This document shows positions 1 through 13,600 of a stretch of 64,000 bases of DNA, one piece after another (positions within the stretch are counted from its first letter, which is position 1; each line of letters begins with the position of its first letter). Below the pieces are notes generated by a model. It did not search any database and was not told the DNA's origin. It was given only the letters and a program-made list of their open reading frames with translations. A program made the translations under genes and the position numbers. Origin of the DNA: Anopheles merus (Eukaryota > Arthropoda > Insecta > Diptera > Culicidae); NCBI RefSeq assembly GCF_017562075.2, contig NC_054085.1, positions 37,342,039-37,406,038 of the forward strand. The letters are read 5' to 3'.

Positions 1-3000
1 CTCGGAAGTTGACTTGTTATTGCGGCTCCGAGGAATGGAATCGTGGAGGGAAAGCATTCCCCGACAACATTTTCTCGTGCTGCTCGGCAGGGATTGAAAA
101 CTACAGCTCAGCGCCGGTGTGGGATGGGTTGTGCAGCCAGCGTATGCCTAGAGTATTCCGAGAAGTAGACGAAGTGAACGCAACATTCCAAAGTTAATTT
201 CTGACCGATTGCTTCAGTTGACCGTTCTCGGGAAAGTGGAATCGATGGTCGGATCGGTTTCCTTCCGACCGCTGGAAACCTGTAAATGAGGGACCGGCAT
301 TGTACGCTGCTAATGGTATGGACACAGCTTGTGAAGATAAAAAAGGCCTCAATGGGTCGTGACCGTCTCCAGCTTAATGGATACTTTGAATTGCTCGAGT
401 CCATTAAGGGTGGACAAGTCAGTGTCTGGGCGGGAGGAAGATGGAATTTCGTACACCACCGAAACCGAGTCAAGCAGTTGGAGCAGCGAGCTCCTTAAGC
501 GAGCTGCATTTATTTACAACTCACTGTGCTGCTTCTCATTCAATATGCCTTTCGAGCATCACCTTCGAGCCTTGGAGGAAGCTGTAGAATGTGCCCGATG
601 GAGAAGGGCGGCGCTAGAAACTTGTTAGGAATTCATTACAATTATCTTGAATCGTTTTTTCGCCCCTCGATATCCAACTCCAACTGCTGCTACCTGCCCG
701 GACTTCATCATCGATACCTTCGTCGTCGGAACAACTGTTCCGCACTGCGGAAGAAGAGTATTCCTGCATCGAATGCGAAGATGTGCGGAATTCGATATCG
801 TTTGTGACGCCTTGCTCCATCCATCTCGTCTTGCTCAGTCGTTGATTTGATGGCCTGGTGTAGCTTTGCGATGCAGGGTGGTATCAAGCAACGAGGAGCT
901 TCATCTTTGAGCACACGGGCGCCCACTCGATGCCTCCCTCGGGAGAGGATGTCACCGATTTTGCAAAACCGGTAAATCAAGAAATGCTTGAGATTTAGAT
1001 TACGTACCGGTTGCGGCTTTGGATTGTGTGCTTGGCAAGATTGAACAGTGCAGGATGGTGGCAGTTGGGGACGCACGAGCAACAGGGGAAATCACAGCTA
1101 TCGGAAACCGAACCCTGGGACAGGGAGGTTCTATTGAAGATCAGTATCAGTAATCAATTTGGTTCAATGTACCTCTCTCTCGCTCCGTGCGAGATGCAGT
1201 TTCGACCTCAACGTCCTCAGGAAAAGCTCGAACTCTCGAGGCTTTGCGATATTGAGCCGTAATGGAGCACGCAGTAATCGAGCCCGAAGGTGTACGTACT
1301 GTGGCGGGGGGAGTTTGCAATTACAGCTACAATAGAGGGAAGCTTGGTTAGATTGTTGCTCGGAAGCTCTTACGTTGATGCTTGTTGCAATCTCCTTAGC
1401 AGTACGTTGCTTGGTGACTTCAATTTTCGTTCCAACTGGCACACAGGTTATGTTATTACTAGAAACTGAATGGGACAGCAGAGCTCCAGCTATGGGATCT
1501 CCTTGTTGTGGAGCATGTTGTTTCACGATTTAAGAAGCGCCGTTTTTATGCCGTATCCTATCCTATTTATAAACCTGCTTTGATCTCAAGCGCCCTTGGA
1601 TGGTTGGGCTTTTCAACAGCTTTGATTCCGCGAGCCAAACCCTGCGAGCCATGGGGCAGACATGGGGCTTGTGCGGCGTGCACCTTAAATGTTCGCAAAC
1701 ACTGGGCTGGAGAGCGATATGGAAATAGCTTGTGCTCAGTCACGGGAATGAAATAACAGGCTGCCGGATGGGTATCATGTTCTGATGAAACGATGGACGG
1801 AAAAAAACGCTCAGAGAGAGTGAGAGAGACGCCCATCACACGGGACGGATTGCTGTTCTGCCCCTACCGGTTTGATTGGTGGGAACCGCTTCGTCCACAC
1901 TAGTCGAAAAACGAACCCGGCGGGAGCCAATATTCTATTTCCATCCCGTGCTCTGTGTGGATGGTCACCAACGTCCTGGTTCAACAAGTTTTTCTACCAA
2001 TTCAACCAACGGCGCACCCTTCTGCCTCTAGCAATGCTTTTCATCTCATCTGTTTTGCTGGTTGTTGGGTTTTTTCGCTTTGGATTTTGATGTTGGACGT
2101 TGGACGAAAGGATTCGGATTGTGTGGGGGGGGGGAAGTATACGCCCAGAAAATGGCCCCGAAGGCTGGTTCTTAGGACTGTTTTGTTAGATCCGGGCTGG
2201 TGCTGTGTGGCCCCTCAAACCCTATCGAACATGTAGTTCGTCACAGGACACCTCCCCGGTGGTTCCCCGTAATGGATTTTGATCTGAAACAATCACCTGA
2301 CATATTTTCGCTCCCGGTTGGTTCTGCCTTTGCATACTTTGGTTTGAGGTAGGCCATGTTTAGGGCAGCGCGGACACGACAAAAGTGTTCCCAACTTTTT
2401 CCCCTCCACACATCATCGTCCACCATCGGTATCGAGTTGCCTTTCATCTCATCAAGCTTCTGGTTGGTTTTAAGCTTTCCTGTATTTGCCGTGTGTGATG
2501 TAGACAGTGTCCCAGGCAAATTGTAGGTCTTTTTTCAGGGTTCGTTTGGTGTTATAACTCGATGGGATGGGTTCAATCGGTACCTTCCTCAGCGTTGGCA
2601 GGCTGGGGCTTTGCCATTAGTTTGTACCGCAACGTTTGGAAGGCAAATGAGATTCTGATCGTCGTTACCTTAGGATACGTGTGTGTGTGTCTGTGTATGT
2701 GCATGTGTCGGAAGTTGGCGCCGAGCAACAGTTTGCTGGCTTCTGTCAAGGGAGCCACCTTTAACGGTTCAGTGACGGTCCGCCCTGCCATATCGGTTGG
2801 AATCAGTCAGAATGGGCGATGAAGCTTACATAACGCACACACACACACACGGTACATGGAAAGCGACGAGAGAAAAAGAATGTGCCCGAACGAAGAACTG
2901 CAAACTAAAGTTCCATCCAGTGTGACATGACGTGTTGTAGACGTGTCACGCGGTTACGTATAAACACACACGAAGCAGCCATGGTTAATGCGAAAGCTTT

Positions 3001-5711
3001 TTCGGTACCATTTCTCCTGCGTCATCGGAACGAGCGCAGAAATCCGGTTCGAAGGACCAAATGATGTTTGTTTCTCCCAGGCCTGCTGTTGCTGCTGCTG
3101 CTGCTGCTGGGGGAGCTTGTCATGTACGGGCCCGGTGGGAAAATTCAACCGGAACCATTTGAAAGGGTTCCGTTTGGCAGATGTGATGATTTCGTTGTTT
3201 TGTTGTTGTTGATATCGTTGTGCTATTTTACACAATTTCATGGAAAAGCTGGTAGGAAGCTTAAAAATATTGTTTCCCCTTACGATGGACGGTTGGTTGA
3301 AGCCAGAGATCCCCAAAAACTACAACATTGTCCCTTTGCACGGACGCCACTTGATAAAGGTGAAAATTAAATAAAGCGACAAATTTGAACTTCATCGTCT
3401 GCACAGACCAACTTCACTTCACAAGCACTAGTGGCCGTCCGAAAAGAACCGACACCGACAACAAAGCTCCCACGTTGCCGTATGCTGTGTCCGTGGCATT
3501 GGCGAAACTTGTTCACGCGTTGGCTCTCCATTTCCTGGTTGTGTGAGTGTGTGTGTGTGCCAAACATGTGCCGGACCTGGAGCACGTAACCGACTCGCCA
3601 GCACTGTACCTTATTTAATAATAAATGGAAACGGTGCACAGTTCGAAAAGAAATGAATTTTCAGCTTCACCGTAGCATCCGTCCTTCTTCCGGCTCGAGT
3701 TTTCGATGTGCCCAAGCCGCCGGTAAGTTTTCTTTCTCTCATGGGGGGAGAGTTTTCGCGCGTCGACGGTCGAGTCGTGGCTCTTGGTGGCTCTGTTTGC
3801 GGGCGACGTCTGTTGACGACGAAAATCCTATTACCTCGTGTGGCGGTGTGACGTTGTTTTTTTTTTTCGGTGGAGGAGGTGCTTTATGTTTTGCCCCCTA
3901 GCTGGGCACGGTGTGCGCGGCAAAAGAGCTCGAGTGATTTGGAGTGTAAATTATTCTGGCTTCCTTACGGTGGGTTTCAGCGAGCAAACATTCCACCGGT
4001 GCTCCGGTACGCTGCAATACCTCCGTTGGTTGGTTGGGAAAGAACGGATGGTGACGGGCGGATATTCGAGAAGCCAGAGTGCCAGCGAAAGCGATTGGTG
4101 ATGGGCTAGGTGTAAATTCAATCATACTCGGTGTCGCACTCCTGCAAACGCTTGCCGACACTGGATCGGTTCGGGGTGAATGGTTTTAATGAAATTTGTC
4201 AACATGCCAACATGTTGGTGGGAAGGGAGGTGGGAAGGGAGGTGGGTTTTAATTTGACTCGGGCAGGATTCTAAATGGCAGAGGGATTAGCCGTTCCAGC
4301 GTTTTATATTGGAAACGATTTGAATGATCTTGAAAGAACTGTGCAGTTTTGTGCTTTAAGCGCCAAAAGGTACGCTTTTTGGAAGGTTAAAAGTTAGCCA
4401 AAGCCCTAGTTTTTACCATGCTTTCCGAAACACATAAGGTTATGCACTCAAAGGCATAGCATCTTGTAACATTCACAACTGTTACCATCTTTCCTGGTGA
4501 CAACCACAGACCCTGAACGAACGCTTGTCGACAAAAGTGGGGGAAAAAAGGTAAAAGTTTTATCCTGATCTGACATCGGTCATTCATCACGTCAACGCCT
4601 AAATACTCCTCGTGCGGGTGCTACCGATATCCTACGCTGCGACTGACCGTGTCAAGGAAAGAAAGAAAGCAAACGCCGATAAGAAAGAAACCCAACCTAA
4701 CTGAAGTCAAAAACATGCTGTGCTGTAGGGTTTTCTGTTACAAAATCTCTCCCGAGACTGGCAGAGGTAGCAACAACAACAACGAAAAAAAAGGAGTAGG
4801 GAAAAATTTATGACACCGATAACCCGTCGTACTAGAACGAGGTGACTAGCACCTTCTGGTCATCAGCACAATCTTTCGTTTGCCCGCTTGTGGAAAAAGG
4901 AGCGAACAAAAAAAGAGGGCAGACATTGTAAAGCAGCGCAAGAAAATTACCAATTTCGATAGAGAAAGGGAAGGGCACACTGGCAAAAAAAAGTACTCTG
5001 CTTTCTAAATTAATATTTGTCAGCTCGATAAGAAGTCCAAGCAAAGAGTATGACGACGAAGGCGAAGGTAAACATTTTGCGGAATTTTTGGTTTAGTAAA
5101 CGAAGAAAGCACACACACGCAAGCATACACATTGAAAACAGATTTCCTGGAAACGTTGATCTTGCTGAAGGGTGATGTTTCATGCACGGTTTCACATTGG
5201 TCAGGGCCCGGGTTCTGCCGGGACGTCCCCGATCCCGGGCGCACGTAGCGCTTATCTGCCGCTACTGTTGCCACCACCCTTGGGTAGTTTTGTTCTTGGA
5301 GCGAAGTTTTCCCTTGCCGCTGGTTGGGGTTTTGCGAGGAGTTCCCTGCAGGTGTGTTGAGGGCCTAGGACGAAGCTATAATAGTATGGAACGCGGAAAA
5401 AACTCCTGGAACGGAGCGACGTATTCCCGAGAGATGGACTTTCCTCTTTTTTTTCTCTTTCAGAGTAAGCAAGCGAGGAACCTCCTTGCCTTGGGACGCT
5501 GCGCGGTGACGCAAGTGTTTGTACGGAGGTATTGGGCAACTTTTTCAACCACAGACACACACACACACGCACACTGGAGGGTGGACCAATACACACAAAC
5601 ACAACGGTGGAAACTTTGCATTAAAGCAAAGTTTGTTCTCCCACATGAACGGGAAAGGGTAATTCCAGCGTAAAGATACTGTAAAACACAATGCAAAAAG
5701 TGGCGCAAAGA

Positions 5712-5712
<1 letters not shown>

Positions 5713-5746
<34 letters not shown>
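5713..5746. repeat. GT/AC dinucleotide microsatellite
   Basis: Uninterrupted TG array of about 17 units within the presumed 5' intron. Confidence 0.95.
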
Positions 5747-5747
<1 letters not shown>

Positions 5748-6230
5748 CCCAAGAAGCAAACAGTTTTCCGGCTGGGTTGGTTTCGAGGCAGAAAGGCGTT
5801 GAGGTTTGGGATCATTTCTTTTTTCACTCACACTTTGCACACGCAGGCAACAGTGTAACAGGTCGTCTCGTCACTGTTTTAGTCTTCCAGCGCATGAAAA
5901 ATGTCACAGAAAATAGGTGTATTTGTTTCTTTCTGTTCTGTTTTCCACTAACTTATTATGTTTTGTTGTTACTATTTCATTGTTATATTTTTAATGATTT
6001 TTGATGTTTTTTCTATAATTTGTTTTATACTTTAATTATTTATTGTAGTTTTCCTGTTTTCTCTCGTTTTTCTCCCACATTTCTATGTTTTCTTTCCCTT
6101 TCCGAGCGCCTCAACAACATCTTAATACATTTCTGAAACGTTATTTGTTATTCTGTTACCGGTTTTGGACAGCTATCAGCCTGCTCCTTATCACTCTGCC
6201 ACGTCCTAAACGAAATAAAGCCACCGCTTC

Positions 6231-6255
6231 TCGGTCGGTCGGTCGGTCGGTCGGT
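6231..6255. repeat. TCGG tetranucleotide microsatellite
   Basis: About six tandem TCGG units. Confidence 0.95.
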
Positions 6256-7628
6256 GTGAAAGCCGTTTCCTATTAAGCGCTTTTGCCATTTCCCACACAT
6301 CTGCTCCCTCCTTGTCCGGCCACCCTGTCCGGTCTGGCTTCTTTTGTATTGCGAGGGTCTTCTACCTACCTCTCTCCTCTCAATTGCCCGGAGGGCAACC
6401 ACACTTTCCCACGACGGCTTGGAAAAAAACCCACCCAGTCAGCTTCCATCAGCGCCAATTCTCTGCAGGCTTTTCTTTCCACTCATTGTGTGTGTGGTTT
6501 GCAAGCCGTTTTTTGCCATTTGTTTTGGTTGTTGTTGGCTTCCTCTGCCTGAGCTATTGCCTTTTCTTCTTCGCCTACTTCGATTGGGAGCGTCGCGGTA
6601 GAGGTGTAAGCCAGTGAGGAAAAACAGGACATTGATGTAAGGAGGTTTGAGTTTGGTAGCTTTTTGACGTCTTGGTAAGGTAAGAAGGGCGGGTCGGAAG
6701 GCGCTGTGGTGCGGTTGGTTCAATTTCCACCAAACCAAAGCAGAGTATCATCAGCACTGGTGGGTTTTTTTCTCACTCCCTCTCCCCCTGGAGCCCGGTT
6801 TGGGAAAGGGGGGAGAGAGTTTGGGAACCGATCCAAATTTCCTACCGCATTTGTTCGGCGGCCGGCAACACAACTTTGGCTGCCCTTCCTTTCGTCGCTT
6901 TACCGAGTTTCGGTTGATTTCCGCTGGGTAATGGATTCAGCATAGAGCTGCGCCGATCGGGTGGTAGCTCAAAGGGCGGGTGTTTTCTCTTTCTTTTCGC
7001 GTTTAATAGCGGCAACAACAGTAGCAGCTGCTTGATAGCCGCCGGCTGCAGCAAACTGTTTCGGCCCCGGCCCGTTCGTCACCGTCACTTGGTGGTGTGT
7101 GGCCCATGCTAACGTTGTTTGTCGGTGTGGTTTTGGGGGTTTTTTTGTTTGATTCTGGGGGTTAAATTTGACTTTTCCACTGGTTCGGTTCGGGTGTTGT
7201 TTTTTTGCTGCCTCAATTTGGGTGCAAAGAAGAAAGGAAAGAAACTAACGGCCCTTGTAGAACGGAACATTTTGGCGCTGCTGCGACGGATCAAAGTCTT
7301 TGGCCGTTGGTAAAGGCGAGTGCAATAATTGTCGTTCGTGGCTGTAATAGTGCTTCTGTGCTGCGAACAGTGAGCGTGAACTTGCTTTTTTTTAAATGAT
7401 TTGGCTTGTGATTAAAGAGTTGCAGGAGTTTTATATTAAAAATATACAGCAAAACGACCGCAAATACTTCCCAGCGAAGCTGGGGCTCTAAAACTGTATC
7501 GATTACACCCAGCCTGATCCGGCCCTAGTATCGCAAGAGATCTTCTCGACATGGAACAAAATGAAAAGTTAATCGACGACACCGAAGAATAAGTAAATGG
7601 ACTTTGGCGGACAAAAAACTCCGTCCTT

Positions 7629-7671
<43 letters not shown>
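7629..7671. repeat. CA dinucleotide microsatellite
   Basis: About 21 uninterrupted CA units. Confidence 0.95.
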
Positions 7672-7674
<3 letters not shown>

Positions 7675-10333
7675 AGAGACATAAATCAACCATCATAGAG
7701 GGGGGACTCCCCACTCAGAGGAAGGTTAGAATATTGAGCATGGAAAATCTCGCCGCAGCCGCGCAGGGCCAGTGTTTAATTTACGTCGAACTCGATATCC
7801 TTCGCATCGGACCATCATCCATCATTCGGGGCGGGGGAAAAAAAAGGGACGAGGGACGGGTTTTCTTTCCCCCACCGGTACCGGTTTTGCCATTATCGCC
7901 ATTGGCTGCCGGCTTGCCATTTCCATTACCGAATGGCCGTTACGCGAAGGATATTCGCGCAAGGTCGTCGCCGCGCGCCCACCGCACATCCGAGAGTTAA
8001 TGGGTTTGGGCATCAATGATGTGAGCCCGGTGGGTAGGGGGAAAGAGTGGAATGTGCGATCGAGGTAGATAAGTGCGTGAGAATATTCTACCCCTCTCCT
8101 ACCCCTTCCCACTCAGTCCCCAAAAGGGCTGGTGGGATGAATTGTTAGGCAAGTGAAACCGAATAAATTACACGATTAAATATTCATTTCGAATTTCGAT
8201 CCAAGCAAGCAAGGCGGCGAACCGGTGGACCCTCGGCGAAGGGCGAAAGCAATTCCGGGCGCTGTCGTTAGGAATATTGATGCGGCTGACTTTGTAACGG
8301 TGTAAGCAGGTTTGTCCGGGGAGAGGGGAAGACCAAAGAGCCGAAGAGGTCCCTCTTCACGCTACCTGCATTAATTCGTTTCCAGGTCGCACCTTTGTGC
8401 GTCTTATCTGTGCGTCCAGGTGCGCCCACCCCAACCAGGCACACGGGGGAAATGATTGCTTTGCAATAAAACCAGGTTTGTGGAGCCGGAAAAGTGCACA
8501 CCCGGGAACCCGGGCGATGGGGTGGAAATTATGCGTGTAAATTATTGAACAAAACACACACGTGAACTCGTGACACTCTGAAGGGCGACAGACGCACGCT
8601 CCCGTTTATGCTTAAGCCATAAGGCTACAGCAGCATCTGCCTCGGAAGCTGTTGCTTTATGGATGATGGGGTTTGATAGGCTTTTTGACGAACTTTGACG
8701 AGCCACTGGGTCGGATGCCGTCTTAGCCGGTAGCCGGTCCCCGCGTTGCTAGCGCCGAAGAATGGAGAAGCTCATTTAATTTTCACGCCATAATAAATAA
8801 AGAGCAACCAGCGGCAGCCCGGCAAGAGCAGGGGGTAACTCGGCAGAAGGTGGGTTGCCAAAATATCTTGCCGGTTAAGATGGCAACCAGTCCCGTTTTC
8901 GATCGGGACGGGCGTTTTGATGTGGAAATTATGTGGAAGCTATTTTGATTTGCCGCTGAACATTCCGGCCCCTCCCGGAAAAGCAGCTTTTTCTGGTGCC
9001 TTCGACGACGAGATTTCGCGCTAAATTACGAGCTTACCGTGGCTGTAATCGGCAACCGATAGGTAGGAAAATCGATTGGAAAGAGGCTTCCAGGACGGCG
9101 GCTGGTGAGTTGATTGAGCTGCGAATTACTATTTTAGCATCAAAACGGTGCGAGTGTTTGTTTTGGGATGTTTGCTAGCGGCCTCCAAATACAGCCTACG
9201 CGCAGCAGGGGGCTTTGAAATGTTCCGCTACAAAGAGCGAAAGCGGAAGTAGGATTGATACGGGATCTGTCACGGAGGTTTCGGCCGTGATCGATTACAC
9301 GCGCGCGTTTGACGAGGTAAATATGAATTTAATTATGTGGTCACTGTGGGATTGGGTCGATGATGTTGATGGAAAATTTCGCTGAAACAGAAAGAAAGGT
9401 AAATTTGCGTCGCCGAGAACGAGTACGACCTTATCGGATTGGCCGTAGAATCCGGTTCGAAGGACCAAAATAAATGGAAAGGAAAAACGTTGAAACTGAT
9501 GCTGTTACTTTCTACAAAACCCTCATTGCGTTAGCTTAACCTTGCACGGTAAGTTCAACTGCCCCGCAAATGGAATGTGGTCTGTGGACTGTACCCCAAT
9601 GGAAAACTATTTTCCAGCTTGATGAACGAGCCAAAAAAAACCCGAACGAGTTAGCGACCATAACGGCTGTAACCAGATCGAGCAGAACGCCCCCCTCCTC
9701 ACGGTAGCTAGCAAAACAAACAGCAACACCGAGCGATGGGAGGGAGGGAAAAAACACGCTGCCAGCACACCAAACCAACACACCGCAGCTGGGCCTCCGG
9801 ACCTGGAGCTGAGTGTTCGGAAAATTTAATTATTATGACAAACGGCGCGTCACAAACAAACGCTCCCGCAGCGAGCTGAGGGGCCGCCAGCCCGCCCTCG
9901 GGGTTCCCGCGCCCCCCGCTGTCCACACTTACATAATATCACTTCATCAATTTTATCCAAATTCGAAGCAGTGAGGCAGGCCAACGAGGAGGAGAGAAAA
10001 CAACACAACAAACCGCCCAACCAAAACCCGAAGCCCGAAGGGAAAATCCCGGCTGGCGTGCGTGTGCGGTTTTGTCACGCCCCACGCCATGATGAGGGGG
10101 TGGGGGGGTGCAAGGTTTGTTATGTTCCGTTTTTTTCTTTTCCAAAAAAGGCGACCAACCGCGCCACTACCTGTAGATTGTGGAATATTTTATTTAAATT
10201 TGTCCATCGATTGTGGGGCTGGTTTTCGTCGTGTGCCCTGCGACAACGACTGTTGCGACAACGAAGTGTTCCATGGGATCGATTTGAGGGTTTTTTCGGG
10301 GTGAAATATTAAACAAAACCCAAAACCGAACCT

Positions 10334-10335
<2 letters not shown>

Positions 10336-10379
<44 letters not shown>
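10336..10379. repeat. CA dinucleotide microsatellite
   Basis: About 22 uninterrupted CA units, some 240 bp upstream of the C1A exon. Confidence 0.95.
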
Positions 10380-10382
<3 letters not shown>

Positions 10383-10620
10383 GAGTTGGAAGAGTTCTGG
10401 GGAGCTGGAGGTGGAAATTTGTAGCGAGCGATAGCGCCCGCTTGACCCAACCCGATCATTTACAAAACGTTAAGCCACCATCCGGTAGTAAATTAATTAT
10501 ATTTTCATTGTTATCTCTTCTCCCAATCTCTCGTTTCATGCCACCCCATTTTCGCCCCACTTTCTTGACGGCGGCTGGGTTGCTGCGGCGTTATTAATCG
10601 TATAACTTTTCCCACCGCAG

Positions 10621-10652
10621 GGGCTTTGGCAAGCAAGGATTCCAATGTCAAG
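10621..10652 (+). CDS. PKC exon: middle of C1A domain
   Basis: The exon follows the acceptor CCACCGCAG and is followed by GTACGT. It enters in phase 2, completing the Trp codon (tg|g) of the C1A loop, and encodes GFGKQGFQCQ, the conserved diacylglycerol-binding turn of PKC C1A. It ends in phase 1. The intron to the next exon is only 92 nt. Confidence 0.9.
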
Positions 10653-13600
10653 GTACGTACGCAGCGCAAAGCTGAACCAAACTGATTTGCGCGTTACTTA
10701 TTTATCTTGTGATTGGATTGTTCTAATTTCTCCAACTCCAACAGTTTGTTCCTTTGTCGTTCACAAACGATGCCACGAGTACGTTACCTTCAAGTGTCCG
10801 GGTGCGGATAAGGGAGCAGATTCCGATGTAAGTACGGGCCGATTGAGGTCCCAGTTTTGTTCGTTTACTTATCTTTACCTCGTTTTAGTTGATGATTTAT
10901 TTTAAGAATAATGCCGCTTTTGAACCGTTTTAGATAATTTAAGATTTACTTTACCCTCCGCCCAAGAAGAACAAACGCGTTTTGACTCTTCGATTACTTG
11001 CTAGCTTGAGAAGGGTTGTTAAATTTCTTGTTGATAGTAGCGTTTTTTCATGCGCCGCTTTCGTGTTTCATTTTTTGAGCAATTTACTCTTTACTAATTT
11101 TGGAACGATCTGTTTTTTTTTGTATTGTTTCTGTTTGTTAGTTAAATCTTGGCTTCGTTTCGGCTCATTCGCGCAACTCGTTCCATATTTTCCTGCTCCT
11201 GCTTTCTTTGCCCTCAGTCCCACAATGCCCCCCCCCTCCCTCCCATCCTGGCTCGGAATAAAAATAGCTTCATCCGAACGGTCCGATCCGAACCCCGAAC
11301 CCCGGGTGTAAGAGATCCAGTGCCGGACCAGCTTGGAGCACCGGCTTTTGGTGCTCTTTCCCCCCCCCCCGCCGCACCACACCGCGACTATTCTTTACAC
11401 ACTTTGAATTTGTTTTACGGCCTGCTTGCTCCTTTTGGCGACCCTAGACGGTTTTTCGGTGGAAGTGTAATTTATGTTTTATTTTGGCTACCTCGTTTCG
11501 CTGGGGCCGTTTCCGTTGCTCAGTCACCCGGTGCGCTGCGTGCGATGTTTCTTTTTTGCATTAATTTAACAAATCATCTTCTTCGGGAGGCGTTTGGAGG
11601 CGTCGGACAGAGCTCCCCGCGGTTGTTTAGTTTTACGGTTGTTGTTTTTTTTTGTTTGCTTTTCCACTCCACGGATCGTTTGCGTACGCTAATTGAATAA
11701 AGCGGTTACGGCGCAATGAAATATCGCGGCAAACGAATCGGTGCGACAAGCGTGTTACGATGGCAGTTGACAGCTGGAAAGAGTATCAATTTCCCACTTT
11801 GACGGAGTTTATATTGAGCGTGAAAATTGATGAGACGATCAGCCTAGAGTAATGATCGAGATGCAACGAGATGTTAGTAATTTATCGAGCCTACACCCTG
11901 TTCGTTGTCTACTTTATTCCGAGCCGTTCCCTCCGCTCCCACTTTCTGTACAGTAATTCGCGATGCTTCCTATACATTCAGCTAGGCTAAAAAGAATTGG
12001 TAGTTTGTTTTTTCTTATGCATTCGCTTTAATCTATCAAATCAAAATAAACGCAAAATGATGCAGCAGCAAGCTTCCTTCGGCAGAAAATGAAAGCATTA
12101 GGCAAAAGGAGGTAGCTCGATACGGTCGAACTGCTGGTGTGTATGATACAGAGTTGAACAGTTGGCATATGGCACGTATTTACGGTTTGCAACAATCACC
12201 TGTGTGTCGACAGCATTGAAGAGTGCGTGCATGAAATGAGTTAAAGGAGCGAATTAAATAGATAAGCATCGCCCAAGCGATCAGCCTGTTAGTTTATAGA
12301 GCAAGAGTTGCTGCTTGCGTTGAGTTGAATTTCCGAGTTGCTTTAGAATAGAAACTGAACCTGTTGGTGCGAACCGCTGCGTCAGCCAGTGTTTGCGTCG
12401 AATATGTTTGTACTACTTTCTTCTACCACTGCTGCTGCTGCTGCCGTTACTTGCAATGCGAATCGGGTTTGCCTCTGGTACCTAATTAGAGTTCAGACTC
12501 TAATAAGACTCTGATAAGACTAAAAAGCTTCAGACCGAAATTGAACCGAATTGGATGTAAAAATTCGACAGGACAGGTTCCGGAGGACGAGTACGATTTG
12601 CTAGTGCATAGCTAGTTTTTGTGTGAGTGTATGTGCGCTATAGAATAGAGCCACTAGAATAGAGTTCGCTGATTGCGCTGTTTGGCGTATTTTAAATGCA
12701 GTTCTTATCGCACAAATCATACACGAAAAACCCACAGAAAAGTCATCAGGGAAAACGCTTTCTATACTTATGTTAATGTGTCATTTAATTTACAATGAGC
12801 TTTATTTATGAATTATTTGAAATACGTTTTAACAGTCTAGAGAAGCACGCGACAATCTGATTATTTTAAGCATAAGTTGAGGAACATAATTATGCTTTTT
12901 TCTATTTACCTTAACAAGTGACATTTAAGTTTTAGCCGTTAAGTTTAAGTTATATTCCTCATAGATGATCTAGCTGTTCTAATCGTTCTCCCGTTTCTAT
13001 ATTTTCCAACTTTTTTATTTCATGATTTTTGTGCCAAAACCAAAAAACATAAAAAAAACAAAAACAAATCAACCTTACAAATCGTCATTGAACATCACTT
13101 AACCCAACTCATCATCATTATGACAATCCTCCAACTGACAACCGAAACGACGAACCAATTCCAACATGATGATACTTTTGGCCCTACCACCACTACCACC
13201 ACCACCACCACCACCAAAAACAACAAATCAACCTGCTCACAATGGGTGCAAACAAAACAAAAACATGATCCTACATCTGTTCCCTCCTCTCGCTCCATCA
13301 AAATCACCGTGGCAACCAAAAACTCATTTGGCAAACTGTGTGGAAATAAAAAACCCCCCGATGCATGTGAACCGTGAAAAACTGGTGGCCAAAAAACCCG
13401 ATCAAACGCACACGTGTGTGTGCGACCAACCAACACACCGACACACTTCCAACACCAAATAACCACCAATATAGGACACCCGTACCAAGCATGAGTTTAA
13501 AGAGTGGACCTATTCGAGTCCAACGTTTTGCGATCACTGTGGTTCGCTGTTGTACGGTTTGATCCACCAGGGGCTTAAGTGTACAGGTAAAGATCTCAAC

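Larger units (their letters stand above)
1..10620. other. No gene recognised; probably a long 5' intron of the PKC gene
   Basis: No ORF here has family signatures, and no exon matching the missing C1A half (a CX2C pair ending in ...IW with split codon tg|g) was found. Open frames up to 163 codons (5182-5673) are low-complexity and unconvincing. The region holds CA/GT arrays at 5713-5746 and 7629-7671, a TCGG array at 6231-6255, a TGC array at 3083-3109, and a 21-nt word repeated at 3041 and 9449. Confidence 0.6.

Noticed and set aside
3041..3061. GGTTCGAA-like core considered as a tRNA T-arm (B box)
   Set aside because: The flanking bases cannot form the 5-bp T-stem, and no acceptor or anticodon arms were found.
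5182..5673. 163-codon frame in the presumed 5' intron
   Set aside because: Low-complexity, with a CA array inside it and no family similarity.
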